From Coffea arabica (lineage: Eukaryota; Streptophyta; Magnoliopsida; Gentianales; Rubiaceae): DNA of 64,000 nucleotides. Position 1 is the first letter of the stretch. Every line of letters begins with the position of its first letter. Both the position numbers and the translations under genes were made by a program. Positions 1 through 15,400 of the stretch are shown piece by piece. Location: the NCBI RefSeq assembly GCF_036785885.1, contig NC_092326.1, positions 39,270,287-39,334,286 on the forward strand. Reading direction: 5' to 3'. The notes under the pieces are model-generated. The model was given only the letters and a program-made list of their open reading frames with translations, ran no database searches and was not told where the DNA came from.

Positions 1-1279
1 GAGTTTAATTCCCTGATTTTTTATTTACTTTCCAATTGTGTGTGTGTGTGTGTTTTCTTTGTTTTAGTGCGTGGACATTGAGCTGAATTGGCTTCAATTT
101 GAAGCAATGGAAATGTATCGATAGTTTGTGTCTTGTGGAAAATAAATCATAAGGTTATGTGCTGATTGAATGTATCTTCTTTACCTTTTGACATGTTTAT
201 TGTGTATTCGAAGTATTTCTTTATGTTATGTTCGAGGTCAAAGTTCTTATAAGTTGATTCCAGAATGTACTTTTCGTGGCAATAGTGCTGGAGCACAGTT
301 TTGTACAATTGCTAAACCAAATAATTGCCTGGAAAATTTTCGGTCATCTGGTGTAACATCGAATGAGACGAGAGTTGCGAGTGCAAAAATCTTTTGCATT
401 GGTTGTGATTCTTTCCTGGTTGTCCTCATTAAATTACTCATTGGCTAACTTGGCTGAGGGGCTCTTGGATAGTGGTCTTGATATGCATCATATTAGTGGA
501 ATGATACTATACTGCTGCTTTAGTTATGTAACAAAATTTATGGAAGCAAAAAACTTTGGAAGGAACACTAAAACAAAAGATACCAGCCTGCAAGGGCCCC
601 TGTTTTCTTGATATTATGGTTGATCTTCAGGTCTACCAGACTGTTGGAATGAAAGAGTTAATTCGATACATGCAAATAAGTGTAAGCCAATTTTTGTGAT
701 TAATTATTTTGTGTAACCTACTATACTTGTCCCGCATGGTCTGTTTCCTTTGTTCTATTAATTTCTCAGATAGTTGATGGAATAAATTTTTTCTTTTCTT
801 ATCTTCAATCTTCCATCTAAGCCTCTCATTCTTATGAATTGACAAGTTTATTAATGTTATCTATAAAACTGTAACAATTTCTTTGCTCATTTTTCTTTTC
901 TTTTTCCTGAAATTTTCTGGAACTCTTGGTTTGATAGAATACCAAGGATTTTTGTTATTTTCTTTGGTTTTTGTTGGGCAATGTGGTTGGCGGGATAGAC
1001 AATCCTTTTGTAGGCTTCTAAAAGAAAGTGCTGCCTAGGGTTCTGGTTAAAAAATGCTTTATATGGATATGTTTAAAGTTTACTGATGGTGTTGCCTCCA
1101 CTTTTATTTTGAGGCATTTGCACTACAGAATGGCCACAGGAGATGTTTCCCTTTGTGTCTTTTTTGTTAACCCAATTAGAAGTGTATTTATTAGTTACAC
1201 TCTTCTACTTTCACCAGCTACTATAAAGTATTATTGCTGATTAATGGTTCCTGTATCTCTTGTGGATTATGAATTTCAG
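1..1279 (+). other. Probable first intron of the BIG5 gene
   Basis: No exon is recognisable here. The first visible BIG5 exon (1280) starts two bases from a codon end, so an upstream exon ending after one base of that codon must exist. BIG5 proteins start with a conserved segment of about 40 residues that I cannot find in this stretch, so the start exon is probably left of the window. A (TG)n microsatellite lies at 37-53. Confidence 0.6.
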
Positions 1280-4200
1280 AAAATGCAAAGCACTCCAATC
1301 AGCAATCGAGTTCCAGTGCTACTATGCAAACAGCATCTTCCCTTGGAGATGAGAGGTTGGTTACCTACTGATAGTTGCTTTCTATCTGCTCTCTTCTGCA
1401 AATTTGCTCCAACATTTAGTTTTATGTTTTATTGGTTCATTTGGCCAATTACCGCTCATCTTTTGTGGTACTTATTTTTTAAAAATGCCGTATACCCTTG
1501 GAGCTTGATTAGTACTTGGATCATGTTCTTATATTTATTGCAACAGCTTTTTGTGATTTGATGGGTAGTATGAGCTTCCTAAATGCATCAAATCTATTGT
1601 AATATCTTTAGTTATTTGAATTTCTTTTAATCCTTCTTCCAGTAGTTTGACTGATACTCAAGCTGGATCTGCTAAAGATACTACGGAACCAGATGATTCA
1701 ACAACACCTTCACAGTCTAGTGTGGCAGCAGATCCCATAGGGAGACCTAAAAGTGCTGGTGGAACTATCACAGTTACCTTAGCAAATGCTGGGAATACTT
1801 TAGGAGGAGATGACGCGGAGCTTGTTTTGAATCCACTACGACTTGCATTTGAGACTAAGAATGCTAAAGTGGTAGAGCTTGCATTGGATTGTCTTCATGT
1901 GGGTGCCTCTTGTTATTTTTTGTCTTTAACACTGAAAACTTGTGTTTTACTGGAAAGTATCTGTCTTTATTGCATCTATTATCCTATACTTGTTATCTTC
2001 TCTTTTTGTACAGTATGGCAATGTTTTTAATCTTGTTTTGGGTGATTTTTTTACAACAATACAAGGAAAAAAATAAACTAATTTCCTTGTGCGCATGGAT
2101 TGCAACTCCCCAATGTGTAAAATTCACCTTGAAATGGTAGTAGAAAAAAGTTGATCTGGCAATATACTATGAGGTTAGTTGCAAAATATCACATGCTATA
2201 TCAACTGTGCTCATGTACATAATTGACTGTGGTTGTTTTCTAATTTTTCGAATTATGTTCTGATTTGATCTGCTATTTCATATATTATGCCTTTGGCTAA
2301 GCGTGATCAAGTCTGAAAGTATCATGGATGATATGACAATTTATTTTATGCTTGATCGAGGCTCTCTTAACCAGTACTGTTCTACCAGTTTGAGTTAATT
2401 TTTGGATGATTCAAAATTCTAAAGTTCAATTTTTTATGTAGTTTAAGTTCTTTTGCAGAATCTGAAGTCATAAAATCTTCTCTTGAGCAGAAATTATCAC
2501 GTTAAATCCTGAATTTACAATTTTGAGAGAAAATTACTGATAGCACATTTAGTTCTAGTGCCATAATTTAGTTTTGGGAGGGGAACCTGATATACAAAGA
2601 TCTTTTGTTAATTTTAAGAGTGGCTGCAGGGGATGAACAATAATCTAGACTATTTTGATGCGCACTGGATGTTTTCCACAGCAATACCTAACGTCATGTG
2701 AAACACATTATTCTGAGACTTTGTTGTCAAAACATCAGAGAAACAGCTCGTAGAACTTTGTTGTTTACTAAGCTAATTTATCACGTACAAGAATTATTGA
2801 AAGCAAAGTGGAAAGGAGATCTGAATGTTCTTTCCCTACAAAGTTAAGGTTAGAGAGGTAGTTTCTTCATTGAAACTATTGCTTTTGTGAAGATGAAAAT
2901 GGTTGTTTGGATAAAAGGCTTGGTGTCTAACTTTGGGAGCTAATACAATATGTGACTTTTAGCCATTTTTTCGGTTTCTCAGGGTTGTCTTGGTACTATT
3001 TGATACATGGGTGTAGTGCTTTCCATTGAGACTCTGATGAAATAAGATTCATTGTTAACCTTTCCAAGCACAAATTTTCTAAGTGCAGAAACTTATTGCA
3101 TATGACCATTTAGAGGGTGATCCTGGTCTGGATGGTGGCATAAATGGACCACTATTTACAGATATCCTGAACATGGTATGCAGTTGTGTGGATAATTCAT
3201 CTCCTGATAGGTATGTGCCACCCTGCAGCTGAAATTGATTTCTGTTTCTCTATAAATTTTGGTTTTTCTGGGTGCGGTTTCTGACATATTGGCATTCAGT
3301 ACTACTCTTCAAGTGTTGAAGGTGCTTCTTACAGCTGTTGCATCGGCCAAGTTCAGAGGTATAGAATTACAGACATTTTGCTGTTTGCTTATTTTACTTG
3401 TATAACCAATATGCTTTTTGTGGGTCATGGTTGAATATCCACCAAATGACAAAATGGGAAAGACAACTCTCCACATTAGAACCCATATTGACATTATTGT
3501 TTGCATTGTTACTTCAGTGATCCGCTTCTTGGCTGCTGTTGTTTGGTTTCTCCGCACTCCACGTGTGAATAGATTTACCTGTGGCAATATGCAGAGCTAC
3601 AAAAATATTTCTCCTATTGGTGTAGAAAAATAGTTGTTTCACCTTGTTTCTTCTAGTAAAACTCAAATGAAGTTCACGTGCAGTTATTTTGTCTCCTGCA
3701 TTTTACAGATAAAGAAGTCATGAGACTTAATTTACATAGTTGAATTGTTCATCCTATAGTATGAGGAAATCATGCATGTAAGAAAATTAATGGAGATGAT
3801 TAAGTGACAATTGAATGGAAGGTGAATATGTGCTCAATATTATGTCATTATCTTTTCCGAGGCGATTTTATTTTCTAAGTCCATGTGACCAAAGAATATT
3901 GTAGAATTTAATAACTGGGCTGCTTCTGTAATTATTCTGGATGAATCACTAGTATGATGCTTCTCTGGAGTTCCTTGATGCATGAGATGTCCTATTTATG
4001 ACTTTTTTTTTCATCATGCAGTTCATGGAGAATTGTTGCTTGGTGTGATCAGAGTGTGCTATAACATTGCCCTTAATAGGTAATTAGTGAAATGTTTTCT
4101 TAGTTGACATTATTCATCACTATACTATTCTCCTGACTTCCTAATATGTTGTTTAGCAAGAGTCCAATAAATCAAGCAACTGCGAAAGCTATGTTAACTC

Positions 4201-7200
4201 AGATGCTCAGTATTGTATTCAGACGGATGGAGAATGATCAGGTTTTTCATTTTGAATGTTCCCTCTCTTAAAGAAAATTTCCTCCTCATTTGGTTAAGTT
4301 GGGATGTGCATGTGAGAATCTTTTTGTACCTCTGCCAATTCAGGTGCCTACTTCATCTGTTTCTGTTGCACATAAAGAAGCTGCTGCAAAAAGTGAATCA
4401 AACTTAGGAAATGAGCCGGCATCATCAAGTGATCAGAATGATGGAGAATCAACTTTGGGTGATGCAATTTCTATCAACCAAGAAAAAGATACATCTGTTG
4501 CATCTCTTGAGGAACTTCAGAATCTTGCGGGTGGTGCCGATATCAAGGTCTGTCAGTCTTTGTAGTTGAGCACTTAGTCTACAATTGAAACCTAGGACAC
4601 TTTGACCTCATTCTTGTGCAGGATTTTTGTTCTAAATTTGGCTATATGTTTTTGGAATTCTATCTGATGACCTTGCCTATGTGATATATGCTCCATAGGG
4701 TTTAGAGGCGGCTCTTGAAAAGGCTGTACATCTAGAAGATGGTGAAAAGGCGAGAAAGTATGGACACATACTAATGTTGTAATTCTTTGAATCTGAAAAT
4801 GTTAACTAATAACATAGATTATTAATGTAATAATCTTTGAATATATACAACTGATTCAAACTTTTTTTCCTTTAGAGGAATTGACCTAGAAGGCATGAGC
4901 ATTGGAGAACATGATGCTTTACTCCTTTTTCGCACCCTCTGCAAGGTTTGTATAGTTAGGTTCTTCCTTGTAGTGGTCTCTAATTTTTTAATTGCAATGT
5001 CTTTGATTTTTTGTGCTATGTGTTTGCAGATGGGTATGAAGGAAGACAATGATGAAGTTACTACCAAAACCCGCATCCTGTCTCTGGAGCTTCTGCAGGT
5101 TGAATTAGGGAGTTAAAAACTAGTATATATCGGTCCAATGTGCAACTTTAGTAATCTTATATAGAAATCCTTTAGTTACTTGAGCTAGTTAGACTCCTGT
5201 ATCTTAGCAGGCTAGTCTTATAGCAAGGCAAGCCCTAGTTTCTGAGTTTAGGGGAAAAAGGTAAAGGATAGAAATAATTTTGGAAAGGAAAAAGAAAGAG
5301 AAGAGATTGCGTTTTTTGTTTGGGGGGATAAGGAAAGAAAAGAAATGAATTGGTTGCTTTTCTTTTTTTCTTTTTCTTTTTCTCTTCAGAGTGAAGACAA
5401 ATAGAAGGAGAAGATTTCGTGAGGCATTTGTATCTTTTTAGTTTGTGATCCACTTGGCATTGTAGAATTTTGGATTATCAACCTTTTGAGGGCAAATCTG
5501 GTATTTTAGAAATAATATGTAAATAGTTTTTTGAGTTTTGGAGGGATCTAACATCCTTCTTTCTCTTCACATGTTATACAGGGCCAAGCCGAGTTTAAGT
5601 TAGACTTTTAATGCAATTCAATTCAGTCATGCTTGAGTCTTACTGAAGCTAAATTTGTTCTGGATCGCAGCTTTTGAAGTTATTAGATATTTGGCTTCTT
5701 CATGGGTTCTAGCTAGAAGAGTATGTTATAGGACATAGGAAAGGATAGTGTAGACACCTTTGCTTTTGTTGGCCATCCAATCAAGAGGAAGAAACTATGA
5801 TTTCTTTTCTTACGTTTTTGGCTGTCATTTCTGAATGTTGCAATTGTGGATTGTCAACTTTTACCATGTTTGTGAATTTCAATTCATCTAAGATTGTTTG
5901 GCAATACTAGGGACTATCTTCTTCGGTATAAGGTACTCCTACAATTTTAACTTCCTTTTCCTCCCTGAAAGAGGTTGGCCTCCATTTCATTGCCTCATTC
6001 TCTTCTCATGTCCTCCCCTTTCCTCCCCTTTCTTTCTCCCTCACCAAGAGTTGCTTGTTTTAGTCAGAAGTTAGTTGCTATTTGCTCTGGCGCTGTTAAA
6101 GCTTTTAAGAGAATATCTTAAGCCTGACAGAAGTTGCCTTTTGCTGTGCCTTTTCTCTTGGTTAAATTGATTATGGAGTCTTAACAGGTCTTTTCGCATT
6201 TATATTGTTATAGCCATACTCCATTCTGGTTATTTGCAATTTTTATGGATGGGATTGCCTAAAATTACAAGATGTTTGGAACAGAAAAATCTCAATAATA
6301 TATACAGCTCCTGAAGTGATATCCTTGCTTTTCCAGATGGCACCTTTTGCTCGTCAATATCATTTGTATTGTTCCTGTATTCTCCTGAGAATGCCTTATT
6401 TGTTATGGTTGTGGGCTGGTTATTGCTTGTGTCTTTTTTGGTTCAGCAGTTTGAATAGGCAGTATGCAAGTCTGATGTTAACTGTTAATTGCTGTTGTTT
6501 AGTTCTTGGTCATGCTACTCTTATGGTATTCATGTTATGAATTTGCAGGGTCTTCTGGAAGGTGTTAGTGTCTCCTTCACAAAAAACTTTCATTTCATTG
6601 ACTCGGTCAAAGCTTACCTTTCATATGCATTGTTGCGAGCTTCAGTTTCTCGAACTACATCCATATTTCAGGTCTAGTTGGAATTGTCTCGTTCTATGTA
6701 GTCTTTACATCAGGTCACCAATGTTATGCAGAGTTAATACTAAATCGACCTCCTATTTTTTGTATAGTATGCAACAGGGATTTTCTCAGTGCTCTTGTCG
6801 CGGTTCAGGGAAAGTCTCAAAGTATGAAAATGACAAGATACCCATCTCACCCACTTGAAAATTGCAAGTATTTTTTTTTCATCTTTTTCTCTGATGCTAA
6901 TGCTATCATAATTTTCCAGGGGGAAATTGGTGTTTTCTTTCCATTGATCGTCTTAAGACCCTTGGATGGTTCAGACCTGAACCAAAAACAAAGTGTTCTT
7001 CGGTATGATATGTATTTCAGAAGATAGTGCTGATATTTGGATATAATAGTTTTCCTTAACTTTTTTTAGTCCTAACTTTCTCTCATATTTTCTCCATTGC
7101 ATTGTATATTTGCCAAATATTGCGATTCATCGGACTAAAAAATTAGCTGTTTGACATATCAAAACTCGATGCCTGCACGTCTTTGGTGAGCTTGCATTTT

Positions 7201-9416
7201 ATGTGTTAATTCTTCATGTTTCATGACTTTGAATGAATTTGATCTTTCAGGATGCTAGAGAAAGTCTGCAAGGATTCTCAGATGTTGGTTGATCTCTTTG
7301 TGAATTATGATTGTGATCTTGAAGCACCTAATTTATTTGAACGGATGGTTGGTTCTTGTTCAACATTTGGTTTGACTAACTTTCCAAATTAAGTTTCTTG
7401 GTACACATTTAACAAATTCTCCACTTTTGCTCTTTCTGGTATAGGCTACAACGTTATCCAGAATAGCCCAAGGAACTCAAAATATGGATCCAAACTCCAT
7501 TACTGCATCCCAGATGGGATCAATTAAAACATCATCTCTTCAGGTATAAACTTTGGACTATTGTTTAGCATGTTCATCTGGTTACAATTTGAAACAATCA
7601 TTTCTTTTTCTGTTGAATTTCTGTTACAAGTGTGTTTGACATCTGTTTCATGTATTTTTCAGTGTCTTGTGAATGTTATAAAATCTTTGGTTAATTGGGA
7701 GAAGGCCCAGCGAGAATCAGGAAAGCTGAAAGAATCTTCTGAAGTAGAGAATTCAGCTAAGGAATCTGATGACTCAAAAGGCCGGGAAGATCAAGCTAGT
7801 AATTTTGAGAAATTAAAGGCTCACAAATCTACACTGGAAGCTGCTGTTGCTGAGGTATACACCTCTTGATCTGACCAAATATGTATTATGATTGGTGCAT
7901 ACTTGGGCTGTGTTCCATGACTGCTTTTGGTGTAATATTACAGTTCAACCGGAAACAAGAGAAGGGTATAGAATTTCTAATATCAAGTGGATTAGTGGAG
8001 AGTACGCCAGCATCAGTTGCTCAGTTTCTTAGGAACACTGCCAATTTGGACAAGGTAACGGATAATTGTTTGTGATTGTTATCTCTTTCCTTTTTGGTTC
8101 TTATCTTTCCAGCATACAATTCAGTTTCTGTTTGCAGAGACTCAAATGTCTTGTTTGTTTAGGTTAAGATTGGAGATTATATAGGTCAGCATGAGGAGTT
8201 TCCACTTGCTGTCATGCATGCTTATGTTGATTCCATGAACTTCTCTGGGATGAAGTTTGATGCAGCAATTCGTGAATTTCTTCGAGGATTCCGACTTCCA
8301 GGAGAGGCTCAGAAGATAGATCGCATAATGGAAAAGTTTGCGGAGCGGTAATTGCCTTCTTGCTACCCTACTGCTTAAATGCTTTTGTGGTAATCCAAAT
8401 TTTTGAAAATAGCAAAACTATGGACCTGAGTGCAGAAAGAAAATTTAAGCTCATACAAGTAAAAGACTCGTACAATACTAAACGATATTTCTTTTAAAGC
8501 CTCATAGTGCAGTAATCCTGAAAACATTGAAAAGTTCTCTCTCGATGTGCACTTGTTCTGTATTTGTGGGTTTGGTTGATCATGTCTTGCTGTATTTATT
8601 TCATGAAAGGCAGAAGGTCCAGTTGACGAATCGGATTTTAATATAATTCTTTGCTTTGTAAATACTGTCTCTGGAGTATAGTGGATAGAATTGAAGATCA
8701 GATAGAAACTGTTGAGGAAATCCAAGTCACTACATAAGCATTCGGTTTTCAAACAAGGAAAGTAAAAAAAAGAAGGAAAAGAGGCATGCACATCTCATAG
8801 ATGTGCCCACAAAGTAGACTGACATGTGGGTATTGTACAATTCTGTATGTATGAAAAGGAAAAAAGGCATGCACATCTCATAGATGTGCCCACAAAGTAG
8901 ACTGACATGTGGGTGTTGTACAATTCTGTATGTATGAAAATGCCATTTGATTTACAGACTTGCCTTGAAGCATGTTCTGTTTTGCTTTAAAAAAATGTTC
9001 TATTTTGCTTATGCTCAATGAACAGAGTTAATATGTTTGAGCAGAGATCCATGATATTCTTGTACAATGACAAACGCATTCAGTGGTCAATAGAATGGAA
9101 TTTTTTGATTACGCTTGAGGTTCATGCTCCACCTTTTTTGAGAAATGCTGAACTTCCTCAAAATGAAGAGAATTAAGTTTTAGCTTACCTGGTCAAATTA
9201 GAGTCTGATATGTATGCACACTTTCATCGTGTCCACCCATCCTAGTAGTGTCTTTGATTCTCAGTAATTTGCGTGAGGAATTTTCATGTTTTTATTGCTT
9301 TTTATGAGTAATTGCTTCATTTTATACTTAAACTAGGTTGTTCCCCTTTTTTAATGACCAGTATAGCATTTTCACCTGAATATCTTGCATTTCGGCATTT
9401 GGATCTTGGATATCTC

Positions 9417-9449
<33 letters not shown>

Positions 9450-12400
9450 TGCACACACACATTATAATGAGACCTTGCATGGTGGAAATCCTAGAATATA
9501 GAGAGTATGCGTGATTGGAACCTTTTTTTCAAACTTTATTGACAGGCTTAGTCATTGAGTTAAAGGGACATTCTTATTGTCCCAAACTTTAATTTACAGC
9601 GCAATAAATAAGTATATATATATATTTTGCTATTTAGTTGGAAAAATATAAGCAGATAATAAGACCTTATTGCTTGTGATTTTTTTTTTTTCATTTTTGG
9701 CAATAATAGTGCCAATGATTGATCAATTTTGACTTTTGACAGTTATTGTGCGGACAATCCTGGCCTGTTTAAGAATGCAGATACAGCTTATGTTCTTGCA
9801 TATGCAGTTATAATGTTGAATACTGATGCTCATAATTCACTGGTGTGGCCAAAGATGTCGAAGAGTGACTTTTTACGTATGAATGCGTTACATGATGCTG
9901 AAGAATCAGCTCCTACAGAACTCTTGGAGGAAATCTATGATTCAATTGTTAAAGAAGAGATAAAAATGAAAGATGAACCTGTTGGAATCGCAAAAAGCAG
10001 CAAGCAAAAGCCAGAAGCAGAGGAGAGAGGGCGGATTGTCAGTATCCTTAATCTGGCTCTTCCCAAGGGGAAATCTTCAGGTGATTCACAGTCTGAAAGT
10101 GAAGCCATTGTCAAGCAGACACAGGCCTTTTTTAGGAGTCAAGGGAGAAAAAGAGGAGCATTTTATACTTCACACCAGATTGAACTTGTGCGTCCTATGG
10201 TAGAAGCTGTAGGATGGCCATTACTTGCCACATTTGCTGTTACGATGGAAGAAGGAGATAATAAACCAAGGGTTGTTCTTTGTATGGAAGGTTTTAAAGC
10301 TGGGATACACATCACACATGTTCTTGGAATGGATACCATGCGCTATGCATTTTTAACATCTTTGATCAGGTAAATTCTATTTTTCATTTTTGTCAGTCTT
10401 GTTTTGGCTCTGCATCATCATTTTCCTTTTTATGTTTTGCCTAAGAACTATTGTTGATTTGAGGGTGTTGAGAATTTTGTTTTGACATCCTTGTTATTAT
10501 CGTTCTTTGGTCCTTTTATCTGGGTAGCATGATAAACAAAATTTGGGACAATTAGGCAAAAATTTCTTAATAAAATTTTGCTCATCTATCTTTTTCTTGA
10601 TAGTTATTATTCTAATATGCAGATTTAACTTCTTGCATGCGCCAAAAGAAATGAGAAGCAAAAATGTTGAAGCATTGCGGACTCTAATTACTCTATGCGA
10701 TACGGACACTAATGCCCTTCAGGAATCTTGGCTAGCAGTATTGGAGTGCATCTCTCGGCTTGACTATTTAACATCAAACCCAACAGCTGCTGCAACTGTC
10801 ATGCAAGGGTCAAACCAGATTTCTAGGGATGCTATTTTGCAATCTCTGAGAGAGTTGGTTGGAAAACCTGCAGAACAAGTGTTTGTCAATAGCGTTAAAT
10901 TACCCAGTGAATCTGTTGTGGAGTTTTTTACTGGTCTATGCAGTGTATCAGCTGAGGAATTGAGACAGATTCCTGCCCGTGTTTTTAGCTTGCAGAAGCT
11001 AGTTGAGATCAGTTATTACAATATGGCTCGTATACGCATGGTAACTGAGTATGCTTTGGCTTTTACTTTCGTTTTCAAGGGTGGTATCTTTCACTTGTAA
11101 GTAAGGTGTTTAGACATGTTATGTGTTTAGGCATGTTAATCAATGAAATATGACTAGCACTTTCAACACCTTTTAGTTTACACCAAGTGTTCAAAATTTT
11201 TTAACAAGGCTCAACATTTTTTTGGATTAAAATCCTATGGAATTTTCTATATGTAAACTCTAGGTAACTTGGGTTATATGGAGCTTGTTCCTTTGAAGCC
11301 TAATGCTTGAGATGAATGTCATTTGTGATACATATGATAACAATGTGTTCTAATCACTTTTTGAGGCTGCAAGTAGGTTATCGGAACTTGTTTTTTGTTT
11401 AATTTCATATAAGCATGGTTCATTTGCATAACTTCACTTGCTTACTTCTTTGTCTGTTATCTGCTTGATGTCTTTTCATGCACACTGATATCAAATGGCT
11501 AAATTTGCCTTGGAAGTTTGATGTGATTTGCATCTATCCAGGAACAACTCATTGCTTGAGTGATGGAAATATGACGCTCAATGTCAACATTTGTGTTTTT
11601 ATTATAAAAGGATTTACTGTCTGTCTTGACTAATAATGTTTCTGTGTCAATCATTCTATCTTTGACTCACATTAAAGCACTTTTTCAGTTGCTAATGGAT
11701 TACAATCTCTGTTAGGTATGGGCTAGAATATGGTCTGTCTTGGCCAGTCATTTTATCTATGCTGGTAGCCATCCTGATGAAAGAGTTGCTATGTACGCTA
11801 TAGATTCTCTACGGCAACTTGGTATGAAATATTTGGAGCGTGCTGAACTTGCCAATTTCACATTCCAGAATGATATCTTAAAACCATTTGTAATTCTCAT
11901 GCGAAACAGCCGAAGTGACTCTATACGCAGGCTTATTGTTGATTGTATTGTGCAAGTATGTTTTCTTCTTGATGTTGTTTTTGGTCTCCTTACCTGTCTT
12001 GGCATTGAACTGATTCTGTTCTGGAAAGCAGATGATAAAATCTAAAGTTGGAAGCATAAAGTCTGGCTGGCGAAGTGTGTTCATGATTTTCACAGCAGCA
12101 GCAGATGATGATCTGGAATTAATTGTTGAAAGTGCATTTGAGAATGTAGAACAGGGTTAGAACTTTCTTTTTCATTCGTTTCAACCTTAATAGTGGTATC
12201 TGTGATTTTTGAGTTTTTGATAGTTTCTTTCTATGATTACTAACAGTGAAAAATCTTGTGCAGTTGTTTTGGAACACTTTGACCAGGTTGTGGGGGACTG
12301 CTTTATGGATTGTGTCAACTGCCTAATTGGGTTTGCTAACAATAAGACTTCTCACCGAATAAGTTTGAAAGCTATTGCACTTCTTCGCATATGTGAGGAT

Positions 12401-15400
12401 CGTCTTGCAGAGGTTTGTAGAAATGTTGAATTTCACCATGATTTGCTTGTAGACTACAATACCTTTGTTAATTTCATTGCTTTATCTGTATTCTAGTAAA
12501 CATTTAAGGTTCATCTTAAGGATATGCATTGTGAGGAAAAGGACATAAAGACTGTGAATCTACAAGTTTAATAAATTTTTGAATCGACCAGCACGCAGTT
12601 GGTGCCTAGGGTTCTGGAAAATACTCTGAATAACAGCTGAATACCTTGACTTGACAAGTTATGCTCATACGACTTTGATCAAATATTTGTTAATGAGTAT
12701 CAAGTTAGTGTCATAATATATTGAGGGAAAGTCAGGGTCAACGAGAAGTGAGGAAACAAATATGGTTTGCACAGTTCATTTTCTTTTAATTGCAAGCTAT
12801 ACCGCTGTAATTTACAGAATAAATCCAAAACTGACTTCAAAATTAGAGTTGTGGAGGGAAGTTTTAGAGGCATCCGGCATGAATTGTGTGGATGGTTATA
12901 ATTAATTAATTGTGTATGAATGTAATTTTAGTCTCTGCAGAAGGAAAAATACTAACCAATTTAGCACAAAAGTTTACGGATTAGAAACTAAGTCAAATCA
13001 TCTAGATTTTATCTGCCTACCTAATTGATTTTGAGACTTTAATGGGTTTTTTGCTATCAACAGATCCCTGCATAAGTTAAAGGGGTACTGATGGGATTTA
13101 TGCTTTGAATCATTAAGAAAAAAGGGGAATGTAGCAAGATACTTTAAATGGGGCAAAATGTTGGATTGTTGGGAAACAAGCACTCCTAAGATAAGTTTCT
13201 AAATTCAGTCTTGCTGAATTTCATTATTCTGCTGGGTATGTGGGAATTAATGAATTAACAGACAACACCATTTGCAAAATATGAACAAAACCAAAAATAA
13301 GTTTAAACAAAATCTCTTTCTGATGTTTTTGTCATCTATTTATGCGCATCCGAGGCTGGAGTACATAATCTGACCGGAAGATATTCATGACATCATAGTC
13401 AAACTATTCTTTGAGGTGGTTCTGAATTATTTGGCAAACTCTATAATAAGCGTTAGTCATTGATTCTTGATTGATGTGAAACTAGTATCACTTCTGTTAA
13501 CTGAAATTTGTACACTATAATGGTTCAAGAAAAGGCATACTGATCCTAATTACATTATTTATCTTGTTGATCACTTTCAGGGTCTAATACCAGGTGGTGC
13601 TTTGAAACCTATTGACATTAATGCAGAGACAACTTATGATGTGACTGAGCATTATTGGTTCCCAATGTTGGCCGGTCTATCTGACCTGACCTCTGATCCC
13701 AGACCAGAGGTCAGAAACTGTGCACTTGAAGTTTTGTTTGATTTGCTGAATGAGAGAGGTAGCAAGTTCACATCTTCATTTTGGGAGAATATTTTCCATC
13801 GGGTCCTGTTCCCCATTTTTGATCATGTCAGACAAGCTGGTAAAGAAAACTCCGTTTCTGCTGGTGATGAATGGTTTCGGGAAAGTAGTATTCATTCACT
13901 CCAGTTGCTGTGCAACCTCTTCAACACTTTCTACAAGGTACTGGTGTACTTCCTTGGATATCTCGTGGAGGAACTCCAGTATTCCTTCCTCACGCAACTA
14001 TATAGTGGCCTAGTGCAGTTGGAGGAATACCAATTTTTATCTCCTCACTACTACATACTTGCAATTATGAGACCTTACAGGAACTTGCATGTCACAGGGT
14101 TGCTCTTATATTATCTATATTACCATTCATATGATGTTCTTGGTTGCCACTCGTAACGGTCTTCTGATAATGTCCTGGAACCATGTTATGCATAGTTCAT
14201 TTGGAGAATTTTATCATGTTGTGACAATTTTTCTTCTCATTCTATGCAGGAGGTTTGCTTTATGTTGCCCCCACTCTTAAGCTTACTTTTGGATTGTGCC
14301 AAGAAAACTGATCAGTCAGTTGTTTCATTATCTCTGGGTGCATTAGTGCATCTCATTGAAGTTGGTGGGCACCAATTTAGTGACCGTGATTGGGATACTT
14401 TGTTGAAAAGCATTAGGTAAGTATTCTTTACCAAAAGTTAAATGTCCGATAACTTGTTAATAAAGATTGAGTTTGAGTATCAGTGCTTTGTTTGATTTTT
14501 AATAGAGATGCTATATACACAACTCAACCCCTTGAGCTGCTCAATGACATGGGTTTGGAGAACTCTAGACATCATACTGCATTGACAAGAAATTTAGAAG
14601 TCATCTCAGGGGATACACCTACCACGCCTTCTGCTAATAATGGACCATTAGATAATCATCAGCAGAATGGCAGTGATAGTGGAAATACATATTCAATGGT
14701 GTCTACAAATGCTGGAGATGATTATGAGGGATCTGAAGGTTCTCTCTTTTTCATATTTTGATGTACTGTTGGTGTGGTTGTTGCTCTGATGTATAATTTA
14801 ACGATATAGATAGATTGAATTACTAGCAATTTAGGAAGTATTCATTACCTTCTGAAAGAACAATCCATGGAAAATATCTTGAAGAGCTCAGAATCTGCAG
14901 GTGTGCCGTCTCCTTCTGGAGGAGCTCAGAAATCTATTGATGCTGGTGGCCTTCAGCGCAGTCAAACATTTGGTCAAAAATTTATGGGAAATATGAGGGA
15001 TAGTCTCTTTCTCAGAAGCTTCACCTCTAAATCAAGAAACCCTTCATCAGATGTTTTTATTCCATCTTCTCCTTCCAAGGTATTTAGTGCTGGAGATTTT
15101 CCTCAGCCAATGTTCTTGTGCTGGTTCTGTTGTTTTTTCTCCTTGATTCTCTGTAACAGTCTATCTGTGGTGCACAAGCTATTGGTACTTTTATGTTGGT
15201 CAGTTGGGATATCTAAACTCTAATTTAATCCTGTCAACTGCAAAGGTCGATGGGGAAATCCTATTTTAGTAGATATGCTTTTCCTAATTTTCTCCATTGA
15301 GATCAAAAGCTAAAGAAAGCACCCAGGGTTATTCATCATCCATGTATGAAGATAAAAGAAATATTTATGAATGTCAAGGAGACGAAAGAATACACGTCAT

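Noticed and set aside
633-700. Possible exon after TTCAG at about 630
   Set aside because: The short open stretch has no resemblance to BIG5 or any family and no good donor.
4699-4945. Apparent frameshift in BIG5 between exons 4699-4757 and 4876-4945
   Set aside because: Recounting places the donor GT at 4758-4759, so the exon ends after two bases of a codon. AA joined to A then gives K-G-I-D-L, and the frame is intact.
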